A stretch of DNA of 64,000 nucleotides from Campanula takesimana (Eukaryota > Streptophyta > Magnoliopsida > Asterales > Campanulaceae), in contig JAOWBW010000181.1 of NCBI GenBank assembly GCA_026119855.1, positions 496,001-560,000 of the forward strand, given 5' to 3'. The position numbers and the translations under genes were made by a program. Shown piece after piece: positions 22,693 through 36,065 of the stretch. Numbering within the stretch: the first letter of the stretch is position 1; each line of letters opens with the position of its first letter. Below the pieces are notes generated by a model that did no database searches, was not told the origin of the DNA, and worked only from the letters and a program-made list of their open reading frames with translations.

Positions 22693-23589
22693 AAGATTGG
22701 CATTTTGACATATCTTTTAAACATATAAGCCATTCGATCAATAATAGTACGAGACAGGATCGGTCCTGATGTATTTGAGGTCCAAACAAACTATTTTACT
22801 AAGACCCTTATATTTCACCATATTGAAATAAATATTGAAAGAAGAAGGGGTGGAAAAAAAATCACCTTTATACTCATATGGATTTAAGAAATATTGAAAA
22901 AAAAATATTAAAATGTGAACAATATGTGGGGGGGAAAAAAAGGACTTTAAAGGATTTTTGGAATTACTGAAACAAGAATGACTGAAAAATAATAAAAATT
23001 GGTGAAAAAATAAAATGTGTGAATGAGGAAACAAGTGGCTGAAAAATAATAATAACAGGTGAAAAAAATAAATGTGGAAGAGAGGTTTGGAACCTGAACA
23101 AACCAATTTACTACTTTTTTGGGGCCCAAAGTATATCAAGCCTTCAAACGGGGCTTTTTAGTATACATACAATCAATTTGAGGCCCAAACAATCACTATT
23201 TTTTTGGGGCCCAAAATAATTGTTTTGTGTCATGGTCGGGTTTGATACAAGAACTCTTTTCCTTCTAAAATAATTTTTCATTTTACTATTCAAACTTTTT
23301 CAAGATACGAACAACTGCTTCACCAACTATATTTTGTTTATGCACTTTTTTAAGCTGAAATTGTAGAAATGGAAAGAATTTTTTTTTGAGATAATGAAAA
23401 ATGATACATGAAAAGTGTGATATAGGATATCTCAACTTGTTTGGTTGGGTCCTATCTCCAGTTGACTTATAATATTCCCATATGAACTCGTGTTTACTTT
23501 GAACATAGATATTCCATTGACTTGTAATATTCCAATATGAACTCATGCTTGCTTTTGAATAATAGAAATAATAGAGATAAGCTAGCTAC
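22693..23589. other. intergenic, no gene seen
   Basis: AT-rich. Short phrases such as TGAGG(T/C)CCAAACAA near 22778 and 23180 and GGGGCCCAAA near 23121 and 23207 repeat, suggesting an old transposon. Minus-strand frames here are Phe/Leu/His-rich low-complexity translations. Confidence 0.5.
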
Positions 23590-23591
23590 TA

Positions 23592-23772
23592 CTCCCTCCG
23601 TCCCAAAATGATCTTCTCATTTGTCATGTTTTATTGTCCCAAAAAGTTATTCTTTCTACAATCTAGGCTTTAAAAGTGAACAACCAAAACATGGCTAGTG
23701 AAGCAAGTGTTCATATCCTTAAAAAATTTGAATAGTAAAAAAAACAGGAAGATCATTTTGAGACGGAGGGAG
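23592..23772. mobile_element. Stowaway-type MITE
   Basis: 181 bp, ends CTCCCTCCGTCCCAAAATGA and its near complement, TA duplications at 23590-23591 and 23773-23774. Same subfamily as 61287-61466. Confidence 0.9.
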
Positions 23773-23774
23773 TA

Positions 23775-24206
23775 TATATGTATTCCCATCAGCAGTTAAA
23801 TAATAGAGACATGTTGCTGGTGAATTTGGCAATCGCTGTCTGTGAGTCAAGAATTCTTAACCAAATATGCAGGTCGAGTCATGGGGCAATATATGATCAA
23901 TATGTTTATTTGTGGGCTATATACATTACACTCAAATACTCTGTCTCTTTTTTTCTTCTTTGTATGCATTCCATTAATATATATATATATATTCAAACGG
24001 ACATTTCTACTATTTTATTATTGATTATTTACTCATTTAATTCACATCTTCGCTCTCGTGTGGACAATGTTTGAAAAGTCAAGATGCACTGATATGCATA
24101 ATGAATTAAGTACGCGAAATTTTATCTCAGTGTAAGGTGTAAGAGTTTAGGGAAGATGATACATTTACACTTGGTGTATAGAAAGATTCTATACACCACT
24201 AATATA
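23775..24206. other. intergenic, no gene seen
   Basis: AT-rich; contains a short (TA)n run near 23980 and nothing coding. Confidence 0.5.
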
Positions 24207-24488
24207 CTCCCTCCGTCCCACTAGAAGTGAGACTTCTTTCCTTTTTGGGCCGTCCCACTTAAAGTGAGACTACTCAAAATGGAAATGTTTTAATATACTT
24301 ATATTCATCATTCCCCACTATTTAACCCCACTCATTCTCTCTCTTCATTTTCCACCACTCATTTTATTCAACCAACACCACTATTTACCGCACTCATTCT
24401 CTCTCTTCATTTTCTACCACATATATATCACTTTATCTTAAATATCGTGCCCACTCCTCTAGTCTCACTCTCAATGGGACGGAGGGAG
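24207..24488. mobile_element. Stowaway-type MITE
   Basis: 282 bp, ends CTCCCTCCGTCCCACT and GGGACGGAGGGAG, TA duplications at 24205-24206 and 24489-24490. GTCCCACTTAAAGTGAGAC inside the left arm extends the self-complementary structure. Confidence 0.9.
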
Positions 24489-24978
24489 TATGTGTTACAC
24501 ATAATATCTAGGGAGGGAATTTTAGGAGAGAGATTCTTCCATGGGCTCCATCTAAAACACTTGGCATTATTTTATTTGTAGTGTATCCATACACTTGGTG
24601 TAAGTGTAGCTTTTTCCAAGAGTTTAGTGTGCTATTTAAGTTATAAGGTGTAAGAGTTTAGTGTGCTATTTAAGTTAGTGCAATGGTTTTTAAATTTATG
24701 ATGTTTGTTTATGGAATTATGAGGCATGCATACATACCAACTCTCTAACACCTTCGAATGTGCCTCTTACTTAAAGTTTACTTATATGCAATAATGTTAG
24801 CTAGTTTCACACACATAAATTATTACTTGACCAAAAAAAATAGTAAGTAATAATACACATTGAGTGTCCATCTGTATCAGTTCGAGCCGATGACTAGGAT
24901 TAAAATAGCAAAATTGATGCAAGATAATTTGGACTGACATGTGACTATTTCAGAATGTCTCAAAAATTCGTACATAAC

Positions 24979-27047
24979 TGTGACGACCCCGACCCTGCGG
25001 GCCGGGGACTCGCCAGCCGGACGTCGACTTAACACACAAATACCAAAATACTGAAGATAAAAATTCCATTTTATACCAAAAGATGATAGTACAAGTTTTG
25101 TAATTTCAAGCTTGATAACCACAAAATATAACTAGCATAAGCTCCACAAGCTTATACCCCAAAAATACAAAACACACGATTCTTAATGACGTCAATGTTT
25201 GGTGGCACTATCCCAAAGGTTATACATTTAAATAATGCAAACCGAAACAACCTTCCCAAAAGTTACTTCCACACTCGACGTCCTCCTCGTGATCAGCGAG
25301 AACTAATCCTTTCCTCCGGGGGGGGGGGGTGTTAAGGAAAAACAAAGATAAAAGAAAGGGGGTGAGATAAATCTCAATAAGTTACTAATGCAACTACATG
25401 ACATGCTATGATGCAATGAACAATAATAAATCACATGTAGCATATAGCAATTAGCAGTTAACAAATAGCAGCGGAAATAAACAATTAACAAAGGATATTA
25501 GCCAAGGTTTCCCAACTGATAGATCCAAATAAAGGATCGCTGCGCAGCTTCAACAATCAACCAATCAACATCTTCATAGTAGCATAAAAGCTGAAGAGAA
25601 AGCCCCGGTACCGGAACCATAACAAAGTAACATGTCACAAAGGACAGGGGAAATGACACAAAGTCATACCCAAAAAGTTAGCTAGACTACTTCCGAAGGA
25701 AGCTAGCTCATCCCAACCAAGGCCAATCTGGATGAGGAAATAAGGACCAATGGGCGATGCTATACTGGACTTGGCTTGTGCCATTATAGCATTATCCATT
25801 GCCTGACTCGAACACAAATAACCAGCTGGACTTTCAAATAAATGTTAAGTAATAAATACTAGCTTAAATAAACAACTCATGATTCCAAAGTAGGGAACCA
25901 TTCCAAATAAATCACCACGAAGGTAAACCAATCCAAACAACACATCAAAGATGTCCAACATTCCCAAAACGATACTTAATCAAATTCCATAACATATTTA
26001 TTCACAAAGGAACCAATTCCAATTAATAAAGTGTTCCACGATGTTAACTTAATTTAATTAGAATAATAAAACTTAAACTTAGGAAGCAATCTAGTTTTAA
26101 ACAACAAAAAGGAGAATTTCCAGGAACAGGGCGGGCGGGCGGGCGGTCGAGGGCAGGCGGGCGCTCATTTGACTAGGAGGTTTGGCCGAAGGAAAAAGCC
26201 AGGTAGGCGGGCGCCTGGCTCAGCACGGGCGGGCGCCTGGTCGACGGGCTGGGAGGGATTCTCAGCTGGGTTTATCAAAGTTCTTACCAAAATCAAGCAT
26301 AAATCTTACCCATTTCAACACCCAACATTTTCAACACTTCTATTAGCATACCCAAGTTCTCAAAACAACATATGAGCCTATAAGGGACCTAAATAACATC
26401 ATCTAACAATCCTAAACCAAGATTTGATCCCAATTTTCTCAAAATCACAAAAGATGAACAAAAATACAAATAAATTCCAAACTCAACCAAAATGACATAT
26501 ATGTGAACTAAAGCATTACATAAACTAAAGATGAACATTTTAGCATAAAAATGGGGGAAAAGCAACTTACTTGAATTTTTGAAAGATGACGGAATTCGAA
26601 TATTTTTGGCTCTACACGATCCTATCGACGATCTAAACACATTTCATAAAATGAGAATAAAGAAAAGATGAGAGGAAGATGACTAAAATGAAGGAAATAG
26701 GGAGGGGAAATTTCTTAACTTTTCCATGGAAGAGAGAGAGTGAGAATGCTGTGTGTGTGTGTGGTGAGGAAGAGTGAGGGAGAAGGGGAAGTAGGGAGGG
26801 AGTAGGAGATGATTATTTAAAAAAATTACAAGACCCACTCCTCATCTACCTAGTACAAATAAACCCAAATAACCCTTCTACCAATTTAAATCCCCTACTT
26901 CACACTTAACACAAAATCAGCCAAATAATGCTAGACACAATTTAATATTATGAGATATAAAATGCGCACATAATTAAATAATCAAATAAATAAATAAATA
27001 AATAATTATTTATTAATAAAATAGAGACGGGTTTTCGGGTCGTGGCA
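24979..27047 (-). mobile_element. solo LTR, probably Ty3/gypsy (Tekay/del-like)
   Basis: 2069 bp beginning TGTGACGACCCCGACCC and ending TTTTCGGGTCGTGGCA, flanked by a perfect ATAAC duplication (24974-24978, 27048-27052). No internal domain is present, so it is the product of LTR-LTR recombination. The TG(T)GACGACC ends and the 2-kb size are typical of Tekay/del chromovirus LTRs, which is my basis for the gypsy call. On the minus strand TTTAAATAATCATC near 26810 is followed by a pyrimidine-rich tract, suggesting minus-strand transcription. A GC-rich palindrome cluster lies at 26130-26240. Confidence 0.85.
26130..26240. repeat. GC-rich near-palindrome cluster inside the gypsy-type LTR
   Basis: After a GGGC(GGGC)n run, 14-mers with core CGGGCG occur at 26154-26167 (CAGG..CTCA arms), 26204-26217 (TAGG..CCTG) and 26226-26239 (CGGG..CCTG). 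The same core and arms recur in the solo LTR at 37962 and at the right edge of the window. Confidence 0.8.
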
Positions 27048-27052
27048 ATAAC

Positions 27053-28570
27053 TTTTAATTTTAGTTTCATATTTTTGTGACATATCTAAAACGTGTAGAT
27101 TATATTTATAGTTAGGGAACTATGGGAGAAGTCCAGTTTTTGAAGTTTGAATGAAAGTTAATTTCTTGGCAGAAACAGCTATTTGCTCTTGAACATAATT
27201 CTTTTTGGATTTGTCTTAATCTCGAGTACGATTTGACATTTAAAAAATCTACTTAAAAGTCTTAACGTAGCTACATTCTCATGGCCAGAATCAAGAACCT
27301 TTATCCAAATTATCAGAACCAGCTAATAATTGCAATTTCCTTTCAAGAAAGCTAAGAACTGCTATTGATGATTAAGAATTAGTAGTGATTAATGATAAAA
27401 ATTAAACTTTGAGAAATACTGTACGACACAACTTCAAGCAATAGAAATTAGTGAAAAAATGTAAGTATTGTGCAATACATTTCTCGAGTTGTTGTAGGGG
27501 AATGATGAGAAACAATCATTTTAATAAGTAGTAGTTTAATTATTAATACACCTCGACTCGACGCTCCAATGATGAGGATAATTATTTTAATTAGTCGCCT
27601 AATTCAAATTAATTTAATTAGAGGATGGCCACCTGGAGAGGATTCAAAGAGGGGTTGTTGAATCACCAGATCATTGTGAAAAGAAAAGCTAATATACTCC
27701 GATGATTATGCTCCAAATTCCTACTTACTTAGCTAATTAGCTTTGATGTTATTAAAAATCTAAGCACTTTTTAGCTGCTCAAAATAGTAGCGTCCAAAAA
27801 GAAGTTACGTTTTGAAAAATCTTTGTTTTTAAAACAATGCACCAGACAAGCCCTTTATATGAAAGAAAAGTGTGATTAAATAAATTTAAAGACAAAAACA
27901 ATACTGATAGATAGATTAGCTCTTTCCACAGTATTCCACCAACACCAACCAAAAAGAAAACAAAGCTTTTGCCAATTATTCAACTCAAATCCCACCAACT
28001 TATTTCCATCCCTTTGTTCATATTTGTTCCCCAGTAGAGGCCCAACTACACCCCGTAACGTTTGTCAATTTAAAATTTACACTTTTGTATTGAAAACGGG
28101 AAATAAAAAAGTAAAATAGTATAGGATAAGACTACTTTTTAGGATGACAATTTACTAAAATCAATTAGCTATACTTTGACCAGATTTTTATACAAATTCA
28201 AGTACATATATCAAAATTCAATTAATCTTAAATTAATCATAAATATTAAGTAAAATGTATGACAAAACTCATTATTTTCTTTAATGCGAAACAAATGCCT
28301 TTGTTCAGAAAAAAGTATTGTTAAAAAAATTGACTTTGAATAATTTTATACATATCTATCAATCCACAATTTAGTCTTATAAATACACGTTAAACAATGA
28401 TGCTTGACCAATGTAAATTGATAACTTTCTAGAAAAAAAATAATGACACTTATTTCCAGACATTAAATGTTAAAAATATAATTGATACACAATTTTTTTG
28501 TTGCTTTATTATTTAAAATGGACAATGGGACTCACTTGTTATTCTCACAATAAAAACACTTTGAGGCCGA
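27053..28570. other. AT-rich intergenic, no gene seen
   Basis: No reading frame of note on either strand and no terminal repeats recognised. Confidence 0.6.
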
Positions 28571-29450
28571 CTCCTGTGAGACCGTCTCACGGCGTGAGAC
28601 GGCTCACAGCCAGCCAAAGCCTTTTTTTTTTTTTGCCTTCCAACTTTTTTTCCCGGTCAGTTTTTGCTCGCCAACAAAAGTAACACTTTTTATAAAGAAA
28701 TGTAACACTTTTTTCTCATATGTAACACTTTTTTTTTTCAAAAAATGTACCACAATTTTGCTGAAATAGATTAAAGGTTACATAAGATAGACAACTAAAC
28801 TAATGTTACATTTTATAATAAATGAATGTAACTCTTTTTTTTCTCAATTGTTACACTTTTTTAGGGTTTTACATTCAATTGAAATACAAAACCGCTTATA
28901 CATGAATTTTCACTCTTTTTTTTTTAAGAAAAAAAAGTAACATTTACTCTATAAAGCTGTTACATTCATCTATACATTATATTACAATCATATATGCATT
29001 GTGTTACACTTCAATTATTACTTTTTTTAACCACAAAAACTATTTATATTATTTTACGAAACTGCTGTTACATCTTATAATAAAGTGTTACTTTCTTAAG
29101 ACCAAACTGTTACTTTCTTCATAAAATTGTGTTACATTTTTTACGACGAACAGCTCACTTTTTTGTGTGTTGAAAAGTATGATTTTTTTTAAAAAAATGA
29201 AACCATATCATGACCTATCTAGTTTTATTCGTCTCGTCGAGACGAACACAACGTATTTTTAGATATATTTTTTTTCGACTTCAAAATCTCAAGATATAGC
29301 ATTTCAAAGTTATTTGAGGGTTTTTTTTTTTTACCCGCGATGCGTGTCGCAATTTGAGAGGAGGAAGGGGGCTGGAGCGGGCGGGTAGTGGAGCGGGTTG
29401 GTGGATCGACCCGTTGGCAAACCCGTCGCACAGCGTGCGAGTATTTGTCA
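28571..29450. repeat. dispersed repeat with GTGAGAC palindrome, unclassified
   Basis: Starts with TGAGACCGTCTCACGGCG and GTGAGACGGCTCAC (nested palindromes at 28577-28608). It then holds at least ten variants of TGTTACACTTTTTT / TGTAACAC, and near 29230 CGTCTCGTCGAGACGAA. It ends in a GC-rich block (29340-29440). It looks like a non-coding transposon; no clean terminal repeat pair was found. Confidence 0.45.
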
Positions 29451-30281
29451 AACTCTTTACTCACTTTATCTCCCCTAATTTCTCCTACTTTACTTTCTAT
29501 ATTAACAATATTTACATTTTCTTAATTTTTGTGTAAAATCAAACTAAAAGCCTTAGTACAAGACGAACTGAGTAGTACTATGATAAATGCATTTAATTTA
29601 TTGTTGTTTGTTAAAAATAAAAAAAGTCTCGTTTTCGGGAAGGGCTGGAAAAAGAAAAGTCTGAAATTTCGGTAATCCACCTAAAATCAAACCCAAATTC
29701 TAAAACATTAAAACACCAAGTCACCACCACCCAGGGAGAGAGGAAAATCTCTGTACCATTTTTGGTGTACCATCACAAGTGATCTAATGGTTATATCTTT
29801 TAAAATTGAGATAATTATAATATCACAAATGATACATAGCCATTAGATCACTTGTGGTACATAAGTGGTACACAAATTGTGATACAGGGGATCTCATATC
29901 GCGGATTGTACACAATAAGTAGGTACGCCTTCCCCTCACCCAACCATTCTCTCGAACCGCGTCAACTCCCTCCTCCCTCCACCTGCGCAGAAAATCCATA
30001 ATTTATGTGAGAGAGAAAAAGAAAAAAAGTACCACGCCACTATTCAATTTCCCGTAACCACTCACGCCTGCCTATATATCCCCAAACCCACCCTTCTCAC
30101 GCTTCCTGTTCATTCCAACTAATCACCACCAGCACCCTCCCATTAATCCATCAAAATCCCTCATTTCTACCAGTTAAAGAAGGATCATAATTCTCTTTAG
30201 GGTTTTCAATCCACCAAATCGAACAGAAATTGACAGAGGATACAGCAAAAAGGAATTTGATTGGACGTTACCTCTAGAAAT
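29451..30281 (+). promoter_or_regulatory. upstream region of the DUF1645 gene
   Basis: Contains CCTATATATCC near 30071 as the best TATA-like site and a CT/AC-rich leader from about 30090 to 30281. A ~60-bp imperfect inverted repeat lies at 29780-29880 (CAAGTGATCTAATGG against CCATTAGATCACTTG). Position-based inference. Confidence 0.45.
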
Positions 30282-31199
30282 ATGCAGTCGAGCTCTGCAA
30301 TTTCGGTTTCCCCCAGCTTTAATAGTTATTCTTCAGGTATGCTTGCTGATATTGCTGCTAGAGTTGTCGAGGAATTCCGCTCTGATTCCCTCTCCGGCGA
30401 TTACGACGATGATATTTACAATTTCGAACAGGATCAATATGCTGAGAATTTGAGTAACGGTGAAGGTCGCCGGGACATCCTGCCGCCTGTTGAAGAAATG
30501 AATGAAGGCGAAGAGGTTGAGGAGGAGGAGGAGGAGGAATTTGAGTTTGCATTTGTTTGCAGAGAGCCTGATTCGTCTCCGATTTCGGCTGATGATATCT
30601 TCTCCAACGGTCAGATTAAGCCTGTTTTCCCGCTTTTCAACACTGATTTGTTGTTAGAGCAGGGAATCGACGTTGCTAGTTCAATCAATTCTAAGCCTCC
30701 GGTTCGGCTTTCCTTAAGGAAGCTCTTCATCGAGGAGCGTGATTCTCCGTCGTGTTCATCTTCCGAGGCCGACGAGCTTGACGGAGCGTCGCCGGGAACG
30801 TACTGCGTCTGGAGGCCGAAGTCGCCGGAGCAGTCGCCTGATATTTGTAAGAAAAGCAATTCCACTGGAAATGCGTCCAAGAGGTGGAAGTTCAAGGACC
30901 TACTTCACCGGAGCCACAGCGACGGCAAGCACACTTTCGTCTTCTTAACTCCTTCCGGCTCGAAAAAGATTACCGACAAAGTTGAGAAGAGTAGAAGTGT
31001 AAAAGCTAAAGAGAATATGAATTCCAAGGTACATGCCGGAGTCGGTGATGGCGTGTTGACGGCAACAGAATCGCAGAAGCCGAAGAAAACCGGTGTGAAA
31101 GAAAGTGAAAGACGGCGGTCGTACCTTCCGTATAAACCAGATCTGGTAGGTATATTTGCTAATGTAAACGGATTAAGCAGGAATCTACACCCCTTCTGA
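30282..31199 (+). CDS. DUF1645 family protein
   Basis: Single-exon gene, 305 residues from ATG 30282 (MQSSSAISVSPSF); the frame is open 21 bases upstream but without an ATG. The middle carries a Glu run (residues about 77-86) followed by the family signature EFEFAFVCREPDSSPISADDIF, then QIKPVFPLFN and PPVRLSLRKLF. Downstream are a Ser/Glu-rich SPSCSSSEADEL, then KRWKFKDLLHRSHSDGKHTFVFL and a basic segment. The C-terminus YLPYKPDLVGIFANVNGLSR is the most conserved end of the family. DUF1645 proteins are plant-specific, probably nuclear or cytosolic, often stress-responsive and without known biochemical activity. The frame is intact. No neighbouring gene suggests a partner. Confidence 0.93.
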   Translation: MQSSSAISVSPSFNSYSSGMLADIAARVVEEFRSDSLSGDYDDDIYNFEQDQYAENLSNGEGRRDILPPVEEMNEGEEVEEEEEEEFEFAFVCREPDSSPISADDIFSNGQIKPVFPLFNTDLLLEQGIDVASSINSKPPVRLSLRKLFIEERDSPSCSSSEADELDGASPGTYCVWRPKSPEQSPDICKKSNSTGNASKRWKFKDLLHRSHSDGKHTFVFLTPSGSKKITDKVEKSRSVKAKENMNSKVHAGVGDGVLTATESQKPKKTGVKESERRRSYLPYKPDLVGIFANVNGLSRNLHPF

Positions 31200-32351
31200 A
31201 TACTCTAGAGTCTATTACAGATTATACAGTTAAATTATGAAAGTTGAGTTAATATCTTGATTAGGATTAGGATAAATTCTAGAGTTATTGTGAATTCAGT
31301 GTGCGAGTGTTAATATATGGCCAATTATTTTATGTGGGTTTGGCAATGTATACATTATAATTGTGTGTAGAAATTTAATACTTTTTCGAAGATATTTGTT
31401 AGTTCAGGCATTATTATTTTTTCTATTTTTTTTTTATGTTACTCAAATTGAACCCAAATATAGTAAAACTAAATTGTCATTTTTTCCTTGGTGCTCTTAT
31501 TTTTACTTATTTGTTTATTTACTAATTATTTTTCGATCAATTTTACCACACACACGGTATATATTTTGTGAAAATCTCGAGAAAAACTTGTTTTACACTT
31601 GTTTTCATCTCTTAATATAAAACAAAATCCCTTCTTATAAAACAGGTTTTACACATGTAAAACAGATTTTTCATAAGACTGACTCATACATTTTTGCCTT
31701 TTTAAGATGGCCTCAGTTCAATTTCGCCTCAACGCGAAGTTATCAGAAAGATTATACTTCAGTATATTTTCCTCACCTCGTTTGCGTATTCAGTTTTCTA
31801 TTAAATTTTGTCCAAAATTAGTGAATATCCATTCTTTAAAATTTCTATAACAATTTTTAAAAGAGTTTTGTATTACATTCTACCATTGAAAAAATATAGA
31901 AATTAGAAATTTGTAGTAGATAATAAAGATGTTTCTTCACTTTCATCTAATAATTATTTTTAAATTTGTCTTTCTTAAATGTACCTAAACTAAAATAAAA
32001 TAAAAACAAATATTTCAGTATTTAAGGACGGAAAATAATAAAAAGGAACTGTCTACTCCAAATGAGTAAAGAGTTTGGTTATAATAAAATGGAAGGGTTT
32101 GCATATTATACCACACCGTGATTAATCCATTAAGAGCACGTTAATCATGTGCGATTATAAAGAAATACAATCCCCTTTTCGTTATATTGTCAAGATTCTC
32201 TTTTACCTTTACATTTCCAAATGAAATGATGATAAGTTATACTCCCACTCCAGTATTATTGACTGGCTCTCATTTAATACCAATACCGTAATTGACTGCT
32301 AACTTAAGTAGTCCTTAGTTATAAAAGAAACTTTTTACTCAATTTCAATTA
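31200..32351. other. 3' region of DUF1645 gene and AT-rich intergenic
   Basis: The likely 3' untranslated region extends to about 31400; beyond that only AT-rich sequence. Confidence 0.5.
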
Positions 32352-32572
32352 GAGTATACGTCCACCTTCTCATTTACACTGAAATTAAGAAATTGTTGAA
32401 TTGATGTAAATATTGTGAGGATGAAAAGTAAAGTAGAAAAAAGAATGTGGGGTAGCCGGGTAGGGAATAGTAAGTTGATTGGTGTTGTGAGTATAAAAGT
32501 AAAGTATGAGAGAGAACGTGTAGAAGGAATAATAATGTTTTTTTTTGTCATTTAGGAAGTTGACATATACTC
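32352..32572. mobile_element. MITE, Stowaway-like
   Basis: Ends GAGTATACGTCCACCTTC and its near complement GAAGTTGACATATACTC, with TA on both sides (32350-32351, 32573-32574). A related, possibly truncated copy with AGTATATGTCCAC starts near 33843 and runs up to the Stowaway at 34053. Confidence 0.7.
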
Positions 32573-32574
32573 TA

Positions 32575-34052
32575 GGATAGACTAATAAAAAGAAATGTGA
32601 ACATATACTCTGCGATAGCCTTCTGCCGCTTCGAACTTGCTTTGTGCATGTTCTGATCAGCGTCGTGGCTTCTCGCTTTGCCGATTAACACCTCATTCTT
32701 CACTATAAATAGGGGTCGGGCATTTGAGGGGATGTACGAACAATCAAAATATTCGCTTCTACTTCTTCATGCCTTCATCGTCCTGAGTTCTTCTTTCTGA
32801 GTGTTTACAACTTTTTGGGCTTGAGTTATTGAACAACACAAATTGCAGTGTTTATGTTCTTATTTTCATAGGCATTACACCCCCAAGATAGTTTTTCCGT
32901 GTAGCTGCAAAATTATAACGGGAAAAATTTTCTTTTGTAGATAGCCTATAGCGTCTCTATTTTATTTTTCTTCATATTCGAATCTTTCAATATTTGTCAA
33001 CAAATTTTCTATACAATACAACTATCCACTTAGTATTTTTTTTCTTTTACCTTACTTTCTCTCTCATTCCTACTCACACCACTTACTTTTTCAACATCTT
33101 TTCTTAATATTTCCGTTTTTTAAAGTTTATGAAAAATTTGTTTTGAAACGGAGGAAGTAGGTAATTATGGAGTACTATTCATTCATTGTTAGTTCTCGCT
33201 TTTTAATTTTACTTCACTCGTTTAAAATTAATAGCCTTGGTTGACATTTTAAACATCTTAAAAGTTTCATTATAAGTTTTAAAAATTTAGTGATTTTGAA
33301 ATTTTAATTTTAAAAATGAGACTAATTTTTATTTTTGGACAAACAAAAAAACATAAATGAAACTATAATTTTAGAAAAGAAAGAGTATTAATTTCAATGA
33401 ATTTTGAATCTCAAGTCTTTTATTAACTCAAATCTCGGACATATTATTACTTCATTAAACAAGATCAATGACAGTCAAATCCATTCTCAATATTTTAGCA
33501 TTGGCTTGCAATAAAGTAAATGGAAAAATAAATTGACGCATGAATATTTGATTATGGAACAAAATAGTTGAATATCAATATAATATATGAGTATATATTA
33601 CTAATTCAAAGTTGGAGATATAAAATTAAGTTAAAATGCGTAGTAATAATGAAGTACTACTCTGTGTATAATATGTATATCTTAATCTTTCTTTTAGTAT
33701 GTCTCAATGTATATGTCTTTTTTATATATAGAAAATGAAAAAGGCGATACCCCTAAAATTTTATTAAAATAAAATAAAATACAAAAAAGTGATGGGATAC
33801 TGGGCCAAAATCATCACAAAAAGAAAAAACATGTAGGCCCAAAGTATATGTCCACTTGCTAAAATAACAAAGAATCTTTATTATTCATCTCACTCATTCT
33901 ATTTTGTACTTTACTTTTGTACTCACAACACCAATCAACTCACTATTTTTTCACTCATTCTTTCTCCTATTTTACTTTTATGCTCGCAACACTTATATCA
34001 TTTTCACTATTTTTTAATTTTCATGTAAATAAAATAGTGAACATATATTTTA
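32575..34052. other. AT-rich intergenic, no gene seen
   Basis: Contains CACTATAAATAGGGG (32701-32715), which resembles an LTR or gene TATA region, but no reading frame or LTR ends follow. The truncated MITE noted above occupies 33843-34052. Confidence 0.5.
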
Positions 34053-34300
34053 GTCCCTCCGTCCCATTTCAAATTGCAAAACTTGCCAAAAAGGGTGTCC
34101 CAACTAAAATTGTAAAATCCAAAAATGGCAAGTTTTAACCCACTTGCACACTCACATCCATTAACCCACTAACTATTTTCTACCCCATTTTCTCTCTCCC
34201 ACTCAACTATCAACACTCACAACACATCACATTTTTCACTTTTTTCCTTAATCCTCGTGCCAACCTAGTATATTTGCAATTTAAAATAAGACGGAGGGAG
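34053..34300. mobile_element. Stowaway-type MITE
   Basis: 248 bp, ends GTCCCTCCGTCCCATTTCAA and the near complement, TA duplications at 34051-34052 and 34301-34302. Confidence 0.85.
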
Positions 34301-34302
34301 TA

Positions 34303-35545
34303 TATTTTAGAAACGGAGTGAGTAATAATAAAGCAGGTGAGGTAACTCAGTACACCCTACAAATGATGAAAGTTGAAAATAACAGGACAGACTAGTGATA
34401 AAGAAGATAGGTGGTCCTTTTCGTAATTCCATTACCACTCTTTAATTCTTTCCTCTAGAGTACAATTCACGGTACCGGGAAAAAGAAAAGAAAAGTTTTT
34501 TAAAGGAGAAGAAAAATTAGAGGGCGGCTTGGAAATTAAAGTAGGGTTTTGTCACCATAGGAGTATCTTAACAAGCTACCGATTAATTTAGGACAAAAAT
34601 ATCCCCTATTTCATACATGAAACAAAATGATAAGGAGGGTAGATTTGTAATTCAGAAATCAAAGAAGTCTACTTTTCATCCCGTCAAAAGTTGGCGGACT
34701 TGCTGCCGGTGCCGGCGCCGATCCTCGTGCTTCTCTTCTCACTACCTCTCTTTTATAGAAAAATAAAAAACAATGTATTAAGATGACATAATGGTCATTC
34801 CCAGTAACAAAACCCATTAAAGTAATGTCTCTCTCAATTGACACTTCTAAATTTTCCAGTTGAGATGAGATGTACATGTTGTTACACTTGCTTATCAAGG
34901 GATGTCACATACAACTAGACAACTAGTCTTTGCCTATTGAAGAAAATATTTCTCGCTCCATCTCATGGAATTACTCCATCTGTTTCATAACAATTTGCAT
35001 TATTTTTTTACGACGCTAAAATTAAAAAAAACATGTATATTTAAAAAAATATTATGTGTGAGAAAAGTGGTTGTGAATATTATTAGTAGTGTATTATCCA
35101 CAACTTTGAATAGAATGGATTAATTTTGATATGTTGAATATGTTTTTGTAGTTAGCATCACAAAATTTTCACTATTTTTAGTAGATTTTTTTTTTTGTAA
35201 TGACTGTTGTTATCTCTTTAACGTGGGCAAAAAATAAAATAAAAAAATGACATGTCTACATTTATTGCGGTATTCTTTGTTGCAATTTTTACATTTTTTA
35301 GTTTGTCTCTATAGGGTTGTTACATTTTCTGCGAGATAACTTGGTATATCTACTAGACGACTGTTTACTAAAATATGTCTATGGTTAACTAATTGGCGAG
35401 CTCCTGGAATAGTGGGAGCCATACCCAATCGAAAAAGAATGTTATCCAAGCGCATTTCAAGTAATTGTAGTAAAACCTGACCTAGGGTTGTTACATTTTC
35501 TGATTCTCACTTATAAGTGTCAGTAACAAATTAATTAGCATCATA
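34303..35545. other. intergenic, no gene seen
   Basis: AT-rich. 34670-34740 is a short GC-rich patch on a minus-strand frame without recognisable domain. Confidence 0.5.
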
Positions 35546-35849
35546 CTCCCACCTTCCCATTTAAAACTTCATTATTTTGGTGAGGGCACACAAATTAATG
35601 AATGTAAGAAGAATTATGAGAGGGAAAAAGTTAGTGGGCATGACAATTTGGAGCCTACAATTTAAATGTGTAAGGGAAAAAAAGTTAGTGAGTATAACAA
35701 ATGGGGCCCACAATTTAAGAGTATGTGAGATGAAGAAGTGAGTGGGTTGACAAGTAGAGCCCACATGTTTTACCATATTAGGAAAGGATGAAGCTTTAAC
35801 GAAACACCAATTTAAGTAAAAGGTGAAACTTCAAATGGAACGGAGGGAG
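35546..35849. mobile_element. Stowaway-type MITE
   Basis: 304 bp, left end CTCCCACCTTCCCATTT, right end AAATGGAACGGAGGGAG, TA duplications at 35544-35545 and 35850-35851. Confidence 0.85.
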
Positions 35850-36065
35850 TATACCAGACTTTTTAGGACCAAATTGGTACATTTTTTTTTAAAGAAGATC
35901 ATACATCTTTTCAAATATGTATAAAGTACATCAAATTCTATATTCTCTTCGCCCTATAATTATGTGCACAAAATGAATTGTGCATGTGAATTAAGGGATG
36001 AATATTAGAGGGTAGTTGTTGTGAGTGTGAAAAGTGAAGTATGAGAGAAAGTGGGGTAGGGGAAT

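Noticed and set aside
22738..23139. 133-residue minus frame rich in Phe, Leu and His
   Set aside because: Composition reflects A/G-rich DNA read in reverse; no domain and no start context.
32701..32715. CTATAAATAGGGG as the promoter of a new gene
   Set aside because: No reading frame or exon signals follow within 1 kb on the plus strand.
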